38,582 bases of DNA from an uncultured Bacteroidaceae bacterium (GTDB taxonomy: Bacteria; Bacteroidota; Bacteroidia; Bacteroidales; Bacteroidaceae), in the NCBI GenBank assembly GCA_944320785.1, contig CALUIR010000027.1, positions 1 to 38,582 of the forward strand, in the 5' to 3' direction. Of the stretch, positions 25,528-33,943 are shown piece by piece (within the stretch, counting starts at the first letter, position 1; every line of letters begins with the position of its first letter). The notes beneath the pieces were generated by a model. That model made no database searches. It saw nothing but the letters and a program-made list of their open reading frames with translations, and was not told the origin of the DNA. The position numbers and the translations under genes were made by a program.

Positions 25528-27468
25528 ATGATAAAGATAACATTTCCTGACGGCTCCGTCCGTGAATACGAGAAAGGGGTCACCGGCCTGCAAATAGCAG
25601 AAAGCATTAGCGCGCGTCTGGCGCAAGAAGTTTTGGCATGTGGCGTGAATGGCGAAACAAGGGACTTGTCGCGCCCCATTGAGGAAGATGCCGACATCGT
25701 GTTGTACAAATGGGAAGACGAAGAAGGCAAGCATGCCTTCTGGCATACCAGCGCCCACTTGCTGGCAGAAGCCTTGCAAGAACTTTATCCAGGCATCCAG
25801 TTCGGCATCGGACCTGCCATTGAAAACGGTTTCTATTATGACGTGGATCCGGGCGAGGCGGTGATAAAAGAAAGCGACCTTCCCGCCATCGAACAGAAAA
25901 TGGCGGAACTGGCCGCCAAGAAAGAACCCCTGCTCCGCAAGAACATAGCCAAGGAAGATGCCTTGAAAATGTTCGGCGAGAGAGGGGAGACCTACAAATG
26001 CGAACTGATTTCTGAATTGGAGGACGGCCATATCACGACCTACACGCAAGGGGCATTCACCGACCTTTGCCGGGGGCCGCACTTGGTGTCAACCGCTCCC
26101 ATCAAGGCTGTCAAGCTGCTTTCAGTGGCCGGCGCTTATTGGAGAGGGCATGAGGACCGCAAGCAACTGACCCGGATCTACGGCATCACTTTCCCGAAGA
26201 AAAAGATGCTGGACGAATACTTGGCCATGCTGGAAGAGGCAAAGAAGCGCGACCACCGCAAGATAGGCAAGGAAATGGACCTGTTCATGTTCTCGGACAC
26301 GGTAGGAAAGGGGCTTCCGATGTGGCTGCCCAAAGGGACGGCGCTCCGCATCCGCTTGCAAGATTTCCTGCGTCGCATCCAAGCCCGTTACGATTACCAA
26401 GAAGTGATGTGCCCGCCCATCGGCAACAAATTGCTCTATATTACTTCCGGGCATTATGCGAAATACGGCAAGGACTCTTTCCAGCCCATCCATACGCCGG
26501 AAGAAGGAGAAGAATACTTCCTGAAACCGATGAACTGCCCGCACCACTGCATGATTTACAAAAACACGCCGCGTTCCTATAAGGACCTGCCGCTCCGCAT
26601 CGCAGAGTTCGGCACGGTGTGCCGCTATGAACAGAGCGGAGAACTGCATGGATTGACCCGCGTGCGCAGCTTCACGCAAGATGACGCCCATATCTTCTGC
26701 CGCCCCGACCAAGTGAAGGATGAATTCCTCCGGGTGATGGACATCATCTCCATCGTGTTCAAATCCATGAACTTCGAGAACTTTGAAGCGCAGATTTCCT
26801 TGCGCGACAAGGAGAACCGCGAAAAATACATCGGCAGCGACGAGAACTGGGAAAAGGCGGAACGGGCCATTGTCGAAGCCTGCGAGGAAAAAGGATTGAA
26901 AGCCAAGGTGGAATATGGCGAAGCGGCCTTTTACGGACCTAAATTGGACTTCATGGTGAAGGATGCCATCGGCCGCCGTTGGCAGTTGGGAACGATTCAG
27001 GTGGACTACAACCTGCCGGAGCGTTTCAACTTGGAATATATGGGTTCTGACAACATGAAGCACCGTCCGGTGATGATACACCGTGCGCCTTTCGGCTCGA
27101 TGGAACGTTTTGTGGCCGTGCTGATTGAACATACAGCGGGAAAATTCCCGTTGTGGCTCACGCCGGACCAAGTGGCCATCCTCCCCATCAGCGAGAAATA
27201 CAACGACTATGCTGCCAAAGTGAAACAATACTTGTCGTCACTGGACATCCGTGCCATTGTGGATGAACGCAGCGAAAAGATTGGGCGGAAGATTCGTGAC
27301 AATGAACTGAAGCACATCCCTTACATGCTGGTAGTAGGCGAGAAAGAAGCTGAGAATGGCGAAGTTTCCGTCCGCAAACAGGGTGAAGGCGACAAGGGCG
27401 TAATGAAATATGAAGAATTTGGCAAGATTTTAGCCGAAGAAATTCATAATATGATAAATAAATGGTAA
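25528..27468 (+). CDS. thrS: Threonine-tRNA ligase
   Basis: ThrRS charges tRNA-Thr. The 646-residue protein has the full bacterial domain order: TGS (1-62), the editing domain with HxxxH (His73, His77), the class II catalytic core, and the anticodon-binding domain from about residue 545. Zinc ligands Cys337 (MNCPHHC), His388 (DDAHIFC) and His518 ([10 protein letters not shown]) are all present. A -7-like TATTTTTG at 25489-25496 lacks a clear -33 box, so transcription may also come through from the TPR gene 79 bp upstream. infC follows 65 bp downstream. Confidence 0.98.
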   Translation: MIKITFPDGSVREYEKGVTGLQIAESISARLAQEVLACGVNGETRDLSRPIEEDADIVLYKWEDEEGKHAFWHTSAHLLAEALQELYPGIQFGIGPAIENGFYYDVDPGEAVIKESDLPAIEQKMAELAAKKEPLLRKNIAKEDALKMFGERGETYKCELISELEDGHITTYTQGAFTDLCRGPHLVSTAPIKAVKLLSVAGAYWRGHEDRKQLTRIYGITFPKKKMLDEYLAMLEEAKKRDHRKIGKEMDLFMFSDTVGKGLPMWLPKGTALRIRLQDFLRRIQARYDYQEVMCPPIGNKLLYITSGHYAKYGKDSFQPIHTPEEGEEYFLKPMNCPHHCMIYKNTPRSYKDLPLRIAEFGTVCRYEQSGELHGLTRVRSFTQDDAHIFCRPDQVKDEFLRVMDIISIVFKSMNFENFEAQISLRDKENREKYIGSDENWEKAERAIVEACEEKGLKAKVEYGEAAFYGPKLDFMVKDAIGRRWQLGTIQVDYNLPERFNLEYMGSDNMKHRPVMIHRAPFGSMERFVAVLIEHTAGKFPLWLTPDQVAILPISEKYNDYAAKVKQYLSSLDIRAIVDERSEKIGRKIRDNELKHIPYMLVVGEKEAENGEVSVRKQGEGDKGVMKYEEFGKILAEEIHNMINKW

Positions 27469-27533
27469 ATTTGCCGCCGTTTTTGAAATAAAGGAATAAC
27501 AAACAGTCATAGCAAACAGGAAACAAAGATTGA

Positions 27534-28115
27534 ATGAAAAACGATAATTTGAAAGGGCAACACCGCATCAATGAGCAAATCCGTGCCAAAGAAGTGCGCA
27601 TCGTGGGTGACAATATCGAATCGGCAGTTTATCCGATAGCTCAAGCCTTGAAGATGGCAGATGACCAGGACATGGATCTTGTGGAGATTTCGCCCAATGC
27701 ACAGCCGCCCGTTTGCCGCATCATTGATTATTCGAAGTTCCTTTATCAACTGAAGAAACGCCAGAAAGAGCAGAAAGCCAAGCAGGTGAAGATGAACGTG
27801 AAGGAAATCCGTTTCGGACCGCAGACGGACAACCATGATTACAACTTCAAGCTGAAACATGCCATCAGCTTTTTGCAGGACGGCGACAAAGTGAAGGCAT
27901 ACGTGTTCTTCAAAGGACGTTCCATTTTGTTCAAGGAACAAGGAGAAGTGCTTTTGCTGCGCTTTGCCAACGACTTGGAGGATTACGCCCGGGTGGAACA
28001 GATGCCGGTATTGGAAGGCAAACGCATGACCATCTTCCTGACGCCGAAGAAGAAAGAGGCCGCCAAGAAAGCAAAGCCTGCGGAGCCAAAGAAAACAGAA
28101 GAAGAAAATGCATAA
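27534..28115 (+). CDS. infC: Translation initiation factor IF-3
   Basis: IF-3 binds the 30S subunit and checks initiator tRNA and start codon. The 193-residue protein has the N-domain ([16 protein letters not shown] ...), a basic linker ([19 protein letters not shown]) and the C-domain ([19 protein letters not shown]), with a Lys/Glu/Ala-rich tail of about 20 residues. The start is an ordinary ATG at 27534, unlike the AUU start used for autoregulation in enterobacteria. It lies in the usual thrS-infC-rpmI-rplT order. Confidence 0.97.
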   Translation: MKNDNLKGQHRINEQIRAKEVRIVGDNIESAVYPIAQALKMADDQDMDLVEISPNAQPPVCRIIDYSKFLYQLKKRQKEQKAKQVKMNVKEIRFGPQTDNHDYNFKLKHAISFLQDGDKVKAYVFFKGRSILFKEQGEVLLLRFANDLEDYARVEQMPVLEGKRMTIFLTPKKKEAAKKAKPAEPKKTEEENA

Positions 28116-28167
28116 CGCGTAGGTATAGTGCGTTATCATCATTAATAATTAAAATAAATCATTAGAG

Positions 28168-28365
28168 ATGCGAAAGATTAAGACTAACTCCGGTGCCAAA
28201 AAAAGATTCGTTCTTACCGGAACAGGCAAAATTAAAAGAAAGCACGCTTACCACAGTCACATTCTGACGAAGAAGACGAAAAAGCAAAAAAGGAACTTGT
28301 GCCACAGCGGATTGGTGGATTCTGCCAACGTAGCTCAGGTAAAGGCGCTTTTAGCCATGAAGTAA
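28168..28365 (+). CDS. rpmI: 50S ribosomal protein L35
   Basis: This 65-residue, very basic protein has the L35 signature [20 protein letters not shown] and [16 protein letters not shown]. The N-terminus is MRKIKTN in place of the commoner MPKMKT. It lies 52 bp after infC and 96 bp before rplT. Confidence 0.97.
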   Translation: MRKIKTNSGAKKRFVLTGTGKIKRKHAYHSHILTKKTKKQKRNLCHSGLVDSANVAQVKALLAMK

Positions 28366-28409
28366 TCTTTATTGTGTAAACGTATTATCAAAAGTATTAA
28401 CCGAATGGA

Positions 28410-28439
28410 TTAGCTTAAAGACCGCTCATGCGGCGCTAA
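28410..28439 (+). promoter_or_regulatory. Small hairpin in the rpmI-rplT spacer
   Basis: TTAGC (28410-28414) pairs with GCTAA (28435-28439), and inside it CCGC (28422-28425) pairs with GCGG (28430-28433) around TCAT. It ends 22 bases before the rplT ATG. In other phyla L20 represses its own operon through RNA structures; whether this hairpin does so is untested. Confidence 0.35.
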
Positions 28440-28461
28440 CATTCAAAAAAGTAATTAAACT

Positions 28462-28812
28462 ATGCCAAGATCAGTAAATCATGTTGCTTCAAGAGCAAGA
28501 AGAAAGAAAATCCTGAAACTTACCAAAGGTTATTTTGGTGCAAGGAAAAACGTTTGGACCGTTGCCAAAAATACGTGGGAGAAAGGTTTGACCTATGCTT
28601 ACCGCGACCGCAAGAACAAGAAGCGCAATTTCCGTGCCTTGTGGATTCAACGTATCAATGCGGCAGCACGTTTGGAAGGCATGTCTTATTCCAAATTGAT
28701 GGGATGCTTGCACAAGGCAGGCATCGAAATCAACCGCAAAGTGCTGGCCGATTTGGCAATGAACCACCCAGAAGCCTTCAAGGCGGTGGTTGCCAAGGTG
28801 AAAGATGCCTAA
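28462..28812 (+). CDS. rplT: 50S ribosomal protein L20
   Basis: This 116-residue early-assembly protein binds 23S rRNA. Signatures are [49 protein letters not shown] and [16 protein letters not shown]. It is the last gene of the translation cluster and is followed by a strong hairpin. Confidence 0.98.
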   Translation: MPRSVNHVASRARRKKILKLTKGYFGARKNVWTVAKNTWEKGLTYAYRDRKNKKRNFRALWIQRINAAARLEGMSYSKLMGCLHKAGIEINRKVLADLAMNHPEAFKAVVAKVKDA

Positions 28813-28845
28813 GAGCAGCAACGAAACAATGTCTGTATTTTTTCT

Positions 28846-28874
28846 CCGGGGTGCGATGGAACGTTGCACCCCGG
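28846..28874 (+). terminator. Terminator after rplT
   Basis: CCGGGGTGC and GCACCCCGG form a 9-bp GC-rich stem with an 11-base loop, 33 bases after the stop. The downstream T tract is weak (ATTTGTT), and TTTTTTCT precedes the stem. The rest of 28875-28973 has no gene. Confidence 0.7.
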
Positions 28875-28973
28875 ATTTGTTAAATGGACCATCATCTGCC
28901 ATCCGGCAAATCTCAATGAGCGACAGGCGGGCATCCTGTTACATTTTCTTGCCTTTTAATAAAATCTGGAACA

Positions 28974-30092
28974 ATGGATTACACAATCTATGGATATTCG
29001 CTAGGCATTGCATTGACGCTGATGTTGTTTTTCGCTGCTTACTTCCTTGCGGCAAAAGCGCCCGAAAAGCCCATATTTGCCAACTATGTACGTTCACGCC
29101 GCATCATGGGCGTGGCTTTGCTGGCGTTGTCTGCCAATTATTCAGTCCATTTATTTTGCGGCTTTCGGTTTTTCCATCCGGACATGGCCATCCTGATGAA
29201 TCTTTCGACTTATTTTCTCGCATATTGGCTGTTCAGTTCTGCACTTACCACTTTGCTTGACCGTTTCTACCTGACGCGGCAACGCTTCTCGCGGCATATC
29301 TTGTATTGGTTGCTGTTTACGACTCTTTCTTGCGTCCTTCTCTCATTGCCGACAGGGACTGTGCGGCATGCGGGATTGATTATCATGGCTTTGTGGCTGC
29401 TTTCCTACGGCATCTTCCTTTCCCGCAAACTTATCCTGACTTACCGCCAGGCCGTCCGCTTGTTTGACAACACGCATTCCGAACATATTGCAGCCTATAT
29501 CCGCTGGATGTCTATCTTCACATGGTGGGCAGTCATCTATGGAGTCGGTTGCGGATTGCTTACATTCCTGCCCGACCAGTATGTATTCCTGTGGATACTT
29601 TCCTCCATCCCGTTCTACATTTACTTGTATTGGTCTTACATGAACTACCTCCTTTTCTATGAACAAGTGGAAAGCATCTTGGAACAAGAAAGGCCGGAAA
29701 ACTTTGAAGCGACCTATCAGGCGGAGAAAATGCAGCACGAAACGCCTGCCTATCATGCAGTCATCGGGAAGAAGCTGGCTGGATGGATGAGCCAGCACGG
29801 ATATGCCAGCTCGGGGCTGACTATCGAAGAATTGGCAGATACACTCGGCACCAACCGCACTTACCTGTCTGCTTACATTAATTCTACTTACCACACCTCG
29901 TTTCGCGAATGGATTGCCGGGCTTCGCATTGAATATGCCAAGCAGATGTTGGTGCAACATCCTGAACTGACCGTGGCTGCTGTTTCAGAAGCATCTGGTT
30001 TCCTTTCGCTGAGTTACTTTACCACGATTTTTGCTGAAAAGGAAGGTTGCCCGCCCTCCAAATGGAGGAAAACGCACACGGACAAAGGCTGA
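28974..30092 (+). CDS. Membrane-anchored AraC-family transcriptional regulator
   Basis: This 372-residue protein has about seven transmembrane helices in residues 1-235 and, after a short linker, an AraC-type double helix-turn-helix domain in the last ~100 residues (LTIEELADTLGTNRTYLSAYI and LTVAAVSEASGFLSLSYFTTIF). This layout is common in Bacteroidetes, where the membrane part may sense a signal and the cytoplasmic tail binds DNA. The inducer and targets are unknown. The nearest candidate target is the surface protein gene immediately downstream (30263). No clear TAnnTTTG box lies upstream. Confidence 0.88.
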   Translation: MDYTIYGYSLGIALTLMLFFAAYFLAAKAPEKPIFANYVRSRRIMGVALLALSANYSVHLFCGFRFFHPDMAILMNLSTYFLAYWLFSSALTTLLDRFYLTRQRFSRHILYWLLFTTLSCVLLSLPTGTVRHAGLIIMALWLLSYGIFLSRKLILTYRQAVRLFDNTHSEHIAAYIRWMSIFTWWAVIYGVGCGLLTFLPDQYVFLWILSSIPFYIYLYWSYMNYLLFYEQVESILEQERPENFEATYQAEKMQHETPAYHAVIGKKLAGWMSQHGYASSGLTIEELADTLGTNRTYLSAYINSTYHTSFREWIAGLRIEYAKQMLVQHPELTVAAVSEASGFLSLSYFTTIFAEKEGCPPSKWRKTHTDKG

Positions 30093-30106
30093 AAAGGGAG
30101 GCCTTT
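30084..30106 (+). terminator. Hairpin overlapping the AraC-type gene stop
   Basis: AAAGGC (30084-30089) and GCCTTT (30101-30106) pair around an 11-base loop, followed by TTGTTCT. A second hairpin (GACAA...TTTTGCT with AGCAAAA...TTGTC, 30134-30165) follows. Either may end the transcript. Confidence 0.5.
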
Positions 30107-30185
30107 TGTTCTAACCATGACATTTGCTCTATCGACAATTTTTTGCTTTATCAGCAAAATTTGTCACATTGCAATGATTTGACTG

Positions 30186-30215
30186 TTGCATATCTTGTTT
30201 TTACGCTTATCTTTG
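30186..30215 (+). promoter_or_regulatory. Promoter for the GC-rich surface protein gene
   Basis: TTG (30186-30188), 19 bp, then TATCTTTG (30208-30215), 47 bases before the ATG at 30263. It shows that the broken downstream gene retains a good promoter. Confidence 0.75.
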
Positions 30216-30262
30216 CTCTCTTGAATGGAGCAACAGATGTATTTGCTAAAACGTATAAAATC

Positions 30263-30808
30263 ATGAAACGGTTTCTTCTTTGCACGGCCATCGCCCTCGC
30301 GGCGGTGACGACCGCTCAACCACAGAGCGCGCACGACCACGCCGACGGGTGGGCTCCCCTCCCGGCAAGCGGCGACACGATTGGAACGGGTTCGACGGAC
30401 GAACACCCGGCCTTGTATTACCTCACCGGCGACACCCGGCTGGAAGCCGACCTCGTCATTGCCGACGGCGCGGCGGTCACCCTCTGCCTGAACGGCTACC
30501 AACTCACCGGCACGGGGCAGAACCCGGTCATCCGCGTGCGCTCCGCCCGGCTCACGGTGTGCGACTGCCGGGAGGGGAGCGACGCCCCGGAATGCCAGCA
30601 CCCGTATTATAAGAACGGGGAGGGGCTGTTCGTGTTCGACGACGGCACGGAGGAGTGGGACAGCCAGCACGCGGCCGCCGAAGACACCGGCGTGATAGCG
30701 GGCGGCGTGATTACCGGCGGCTGGAGCGAAGGGCTGGACAGCGTCTTTAACTACGGTGCGGCATTGACCTGCGGTGGGGCAGCCTCACGCTCGAGAGCGG
30801 CACGATAG
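30263..30808 (+). CDS. N-terminal part of a frameshifted T9SS surface protein
   Basis: The reading frame opens with a signal peptide (MKRFLLCTAIALAAVTTAQP) and a beta-rich region with ADLVIADGAAVTLCLNGYQL, typical of bacterial beta-helix or adhesin-like surface proteins. It stops after 181 residues, where the final ~12 residues (GAASRSRAAR) have no family character. The frame that continues the Gly-rich repeats (GGGISLYEGEAVINGG) is the -1 frame. Restoring one G in the GGGG run at 30776-30779 would give ...CGGGSLTLESGTIAGN and join it to the 30904-32313 frame. It is therefore one gene with a one-base deletion, a sequencing error, or a true pseudogene. Confidence 0.75.
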   Translation: MKRFLLCTAIALAAVTTAQPQSAHDHADGWAPLPASGDTIGTGSTDEHPALYYLTGDTRLEADLVIADGAAVTLCLNGYQLTGTGQNPVIRVRSARLTVCDCREGSDAPECQHPYYKNGEGLFVFDDGTEEWDSQHAAAEDTGVIAGGVITGGWSEGLDSVFNYGAALTCGGAASRSRAAR

Positions 30809-30903
30809 CCGGCAACCAGGCCAACAGCGCAAGCAGCACAGAATATACCGGGGGCGGCGGCATCAGCCTCTACGAGGGAGAGGCCGTCATCAACGGCGGG
30901 CAG

Positions 30904-32313
30904 GTGGCGGGCAACACCTCGGCTGCCCGGGGCGGAGGAATATACGCCGCCGGTTACCTGACCCTGAACGGGGGCAGGATATGGAGCAACAAAGCCTACC
31001 AAGGCGGAGGCATCTTCACCTCGTCGCAAGACGGGGTGGTGGTGATGAACGGCGGGGAAGTGGCGGACAATACCACAGACCGGGACGGCGGCGGAGTCAT
31101 GGCCTACCTCCTCTCCCAGTTCACGCTGAACGACGGCCTGATTGCGGGTAACACCGGCTGGGGTTCGGGCGGCGGCATCCGAATCAGCCAGGCGAAGGCC
31201 TGCACCATCAACGGCGGCATCGTGGCCGATAACATCGGTGCATTCGGCTGTGACCTGTCCGTCTCCTGCTATGGTGGAAATGCCATCACCATCACGGGCG
31301 GCATCATCGCAGGCAATACGGCCTCTTCCGATACATGGCTTGGCAAAAACATCTATATCAATGGCCTCCGTGATGCCGATGCGGAATGTTCCGTCACAGG
31401 AGGATACATGGGTCTCATCGGCATCGAGCGGGACAGCGTGATTGAAGGGGGCTTCTTCACGGAACCGCTCCCATCAAACTACCTGGCAGAGGGGTGCATC
31501 AGCATCCCGGCGGGCGATGGCGTGGCGGGCTACCGGGAGGGCTTCCCCCATGCCGTGTATAAGCGGGACACGACCGCGACGGGCATCGTGCCGGACTTCG
31601 TGCCCGGCAGCCCGGTGTACGACCGCGCCCCGATAGAGGAGGGCATCGACTTCACCGCCGGGGGCGTGCCCGACAGCCTCCACGTGCTGTACGCCCACCG
31701 CACGGACACCGCCGCGCCGCTCGCCTACGGCCTGCCGACGGACGCGGGGACGTACCACATCACGGCCACCCTGCTGCACAACGACAACCGGCGGCACTAC
31801 GGCCAGACGCCGTTCGACATCACCATTGCCAAGGCGGAATGGGACGGCGAGCGGAACGCGGAGGGCACCGTCGCCGCCGGGCATAGCGACTCGCTCGCCT
31901 TGCCCGCCATCCCCGAAGGGGCTTACTACGGCACGCCCTCGGGCGACCCCCGCATCCTCGACCTGCGCATTGCCGACGGCTACCTGCACTACACGGGCGG
32001 CAGCGGCATCGAGCCGGGCGGGAGCTACACGTTGGTCGTCCCCGTGGGCGAAGGGGTGAACTACCACATCTATGCCATCATCGTCCAACTTACAGGCGAT
32101 ACCGCGAACGGCATCCAAGCGGTTGCTGAGAGTTCTCTTTACGTTGCCGGTGCTTCCGGCCAATTGCACATATCAGGTTCGGATGCCCAAGCTGCCGTGT
32201 ACGACTTGAATGGCAGATTGGTTTACCAAGGTTTCGACCGCATCATTGGATTGCCCGGAGGCGTGTACATTGTCCGGGTAGGGCATGAGGTGCGGAAAGC
32301 GGTGGTCATGTGA
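30904..32313 (+). CDS. C-terminal part of the frameshifted T9SS surface protein
   Basis: The frame is open from about 30751; the GTG at 30904 is only the first start-like codon, so the real N-terminus is the 30263 segment. The first ~150 residues are imperfect Gly/Asn-rich repeats of beta-helix type (LNGGRIWSNKAYQGGGIF, MNGGEVADNTTDRDGGG). These are followed by one or two Ig/MBG-like domains (AYGLPTDAGTYHITATLL ... FDITIAKAEWDG). The last ~65 residues (AAVYDLNGRLVYQGF ... GVYIVRVG) are a T9SS type A sorting domain. The passenger is strikingly GC-rich compared with neighbouring genes, but the sorting domain is not. No enzymatic motif is seen; adhesion is a guess. Confidence 0.75.
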   Translation: MAGNTSAARGGGIYAAGYLTLNGGRIWSNKAYQGGGIFTSSQDGVVVMNGGEVADNTTDRDGGGVMAYLLSQFTLNDGLIAGNTGWGSGGGIRISQAKACTINGGIVADNIGAFGCDLSVSCYGGNAITITGGIIAGNTASSDTWLGKNIYINGLRDADAECSVTGGYMGLIGIERDSVIEGGFFTEPLPSNYLAEGCISIPAGDGVAGYREGFPHAVYKRDTTATGIVPDFVPGSPVYDRAPIEEGIDFTAGGVPDSLHVLYAHRTDTAAPLAYGLPTDAGTYHITATLLHNDNRRHYGQTPFDITIAKAEWDGERNAEGTVAAGHSDSLALPAIPEGAYYGTPSGDPRILDLRIADGYLHYTGGSGIEPGGSYTLVVPVGEGVNYHIYAIIVQLTGDTANGIQAVAESSLYVAGASGQLHISGSDAQAAVYDLNGRLVYQGFDRIIGLPGGVYIVRVGHEVRKAVVM

Positions 32314-32334
32314 CCGTAAGACGAATGGAAATAA

Positions 32335-32367
32335 AAAAGCGTTGCCATTAATGGTGGCAACGCTTTT
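32335..32367. terminator. Bidirectional terminator between the surface protein and the beta-barrel gene
   Basis: AAAAGCGTTGCCA and TGGCAACGCTTTT form a 13-bp perfect stem with a 7-base loop, with A and T runs on both outer sides. It serves convergent genes ending at 32313 (plus) and 32388 (minus). Confidence 0.9.
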
Positions 32368-32387
32368 CAAATAGCACCAAATTCTGT

Positions 32388-32912
32388 TTAGAATGCATAT
32401 TTCACGCTGAAGGTCAAGCTGTTCGGATCCAAGTCGAGGCCGGAAACGCTGGCATTGGCTCCTGCCAAAGAGAACTGGTCGCGATAGCCGAGGAAACCAT
32501 ATTTGGCTTCGAGGGAGAGGTGGTCGGTGACATCGATGGCAATGCCCGGCTTGAAACCAATTTCAAAGCCGTTTTCACTGTCGCCGTCTTTCTGCTTGTT
32601 GGTGGAAAAGCCGAGTGCGCCATCCACGAAGAGGCGGACGATATTTTTGCGGAAGAAAGTGTAGCGGGCATATGGCTCGATGGCGAACCCGTTGAATTTC
32701 ACGCGGCCCACTTTGTCATGCGTGTAGGCGATGATGCCGGCTACGGCCCAGTTCTCGTTGAAGTTATAGCCCACTTCAGGCGAGATGTTGAATGCATTGT
32801 GGTCGGTCGCATCGTTGTGGGTCCAGCCGAAAGAACCGCCTACGAAAATGTCTTGCGCGTTGGCTGCGATGGCAGCAAACACAACTACCAATGATAGGAT
32901 AATCTTTTTCAT
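32388..32912 (-). CDS. Small outer-membrane beta-barrel protein
   Basis: This 174-residue protein has a signal peptide MKKIILSLVVVFAAIAANAQ. The mature part is alternating beta strands with aromatic girdles (FVGGSFGWTH, NFNENWAVAGIIAY, FAIEPYARYTFF, LEAKYGFLGY), and it ends in Phe (FSVKYAF), the usual C-terminal signal for outer-membrane barrels. It resembles the eight-stranded OmpA/OmpX-type or porin-family domain. The start at 32912 is supported by the signal peptide; 18 upstream residues of the longer ORF read through the leader. Function is unknown. Confidence 0.88.
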   Translation of the reverse strand: MKKIILSLVVVFAAIAANAQDIFVGGSFGWTHNDATDHNAFNISPEVGYNFNENWAVAGIIAYTHDKVGRVKFNGFAIEPYARYTFFRKNIVRLFVDGALGFSTNKQKDGDSENGFEIGFKPGIAIDVTDHLSLEAKYGFLGYRDQFSLAGANASVSGLDLDPNSLTFSVKYAF

Positions 32913-32953
32913 TGTCTTTGTTTTTTTGTTAATAATTGGATTATAAAACGCGA

Positions 32954-32984
32954 CAAAGGTAGGCAAGTTTTGTTACCTATGCAA
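32954..32984 (-). promoter_or_regulatory. Promoter for the beta-barrel gene
   Basis: On the minus strand TTG (32982-32984), 20 bp, then TACCTTTG (32954-32961), 41 bases before the ATG at 32912. Confidence 0.8.
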
Positions 32985-33001
32985 CGATGAATGTTTAATT
33001 T

Positions 33002-33931
33002 TTATTTTTTCTGCATCAGGCTTCGGAAAGAGGGGGGGTAGGGCGTTTCGTATTCCATCTGTTCGCCGGTGACCGGGTGTTGGAAACAGAGCTTGAAAGC
33101 ATGCAGCGCCAGCCTTCCCAAGGGGTCGATGTCTTCGTTGCCATAACGCCTGTCGCCCACAACGGGATGCCCGATGTCTTGCATGTGGACGCGGATTTGG
33201 TTTTTCCGCCCGGTCTCTAGCTTCAGTTCCAGCATGGAGTAGCCGTTGGCACGTTTCACGGTGTGGTAGTGGGTGATGGAAAGTTTCCCGATGCCGTCAT
33301 CGTAGGGGCTGGAACTGACATAAAGTTTCCGGTCGGTAAGGTAGGAGCGCACCATGCCTTCGTCCTTTTCCACGTTTCCCGTCACGATGGCCACGTAGCG
33401 GCGGTCTTTCACCAGGCGGTGCCAGTTGTCGCGCAAGGTGTTCTGGGTCTTTTCGTCTTTGGCGTACATCATCAGGCCGGATGTCTCGCGGTCGAGCCGG
33501 TGTACCACGTAAATGCGGTTGTTGCGGTGTTCGCGCTTCACGTATTCATTCAGGATGTGCTGCGCGGTTCGTTCCTTTTGGTGGTCGGTGCTGACGGAGA
33601 GCAGGCCTTCTTTCTTCTCCACCACGATGAGATAGGCATCTTCATAGACGATTCTCAGCATGGGGTTTCGGAAATCCTTTTTGTTCTTGTCCCTGCTCAT
33701 CTGCACTTTCATGCCGGGCTGCAGGGGGTAGTCGTATTGGGTGACGATGGCGTTGTCAACCTGTATGACGCGTTTGGCCAGAAGTCCTTTCACCTTGTTG
33801 CGGCTGATTCCGTCCATCTTCTTCATCAGGAATTCCATCAGCGGCGCCGGTTCATTGACGTTGTAAACCGTGTATTTGGCGGCAGCCCTTGCCACAGGGC
33901 GCGTATGTTTGCTTCTGCTTTTTTCTTGCAT
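33002..33931 (-). CDS. RluA-family RNA pseudouridine synthase
   Basis: This 309-residue enzyme converts uridines to pseudouridine in rRNA or tRNA. It has an N-terminal S4-like RNA-binding segment (residues ~25-85, FLMKKMDGISRNKVKGLLAK). The catalytic motif HRLDRETSG has Asp147, and LKLETGRKNQIRVHM and GDRRYG follow. The length fits the RluA/RluC/RluD group; the exact target uridine cannot be assigned. It starts 12 bp after the rlmD stop on the same strand, so the two RNA-modification genes probably form an operon. Confidence 0.93.
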   Translation of the reverse strand: MQEKSRSKHTRPVARAAAKYTVYNVNEPAPLMEFLMKKMDGISRNKVKGLLAKRVIQVDNAIVTQYDYPLQPGMKVQMSRDKNKKDFRNPMLRIVYEDAYLIVVEKKEGLLSVSTDHQKERTAQHILNEYVKREHRNNRIYVVHRLDRETSGLMMYAKDEKTQNTLRDNWHRLVKDRRYVAIVTGNVEKDEGMVRSYLTDRKLYVSSSPYDDGIGKLSITHYHTVKRANGYSMLELKLETGRKNQIRVHMQDIGHPVVGDRRYGNEDIDPLGRLALHAFKLCFQHPVTGEQMEYETPYPPSFRSLMQKK

Positions 33932-33943
33932 GGTGAGTCTGGT

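Noticed and set aside
27466-27473. Promoter -7 box TAAATTTG at the thrS stop for infC
   Set aside because: No -33 element at 18-21 bp upstream, and infC is normally expressed with thrS; the match overlaps the stop codon and is probably chance.
30770-30785. Programmed -1 ribosomal frameshift in the surface protein gene
   Set aside because: There is no X XXY YYZ slippery heptamer in the right frame and no clear downstream stem placed for it; a one-base deletion or sequencing error is simpler.
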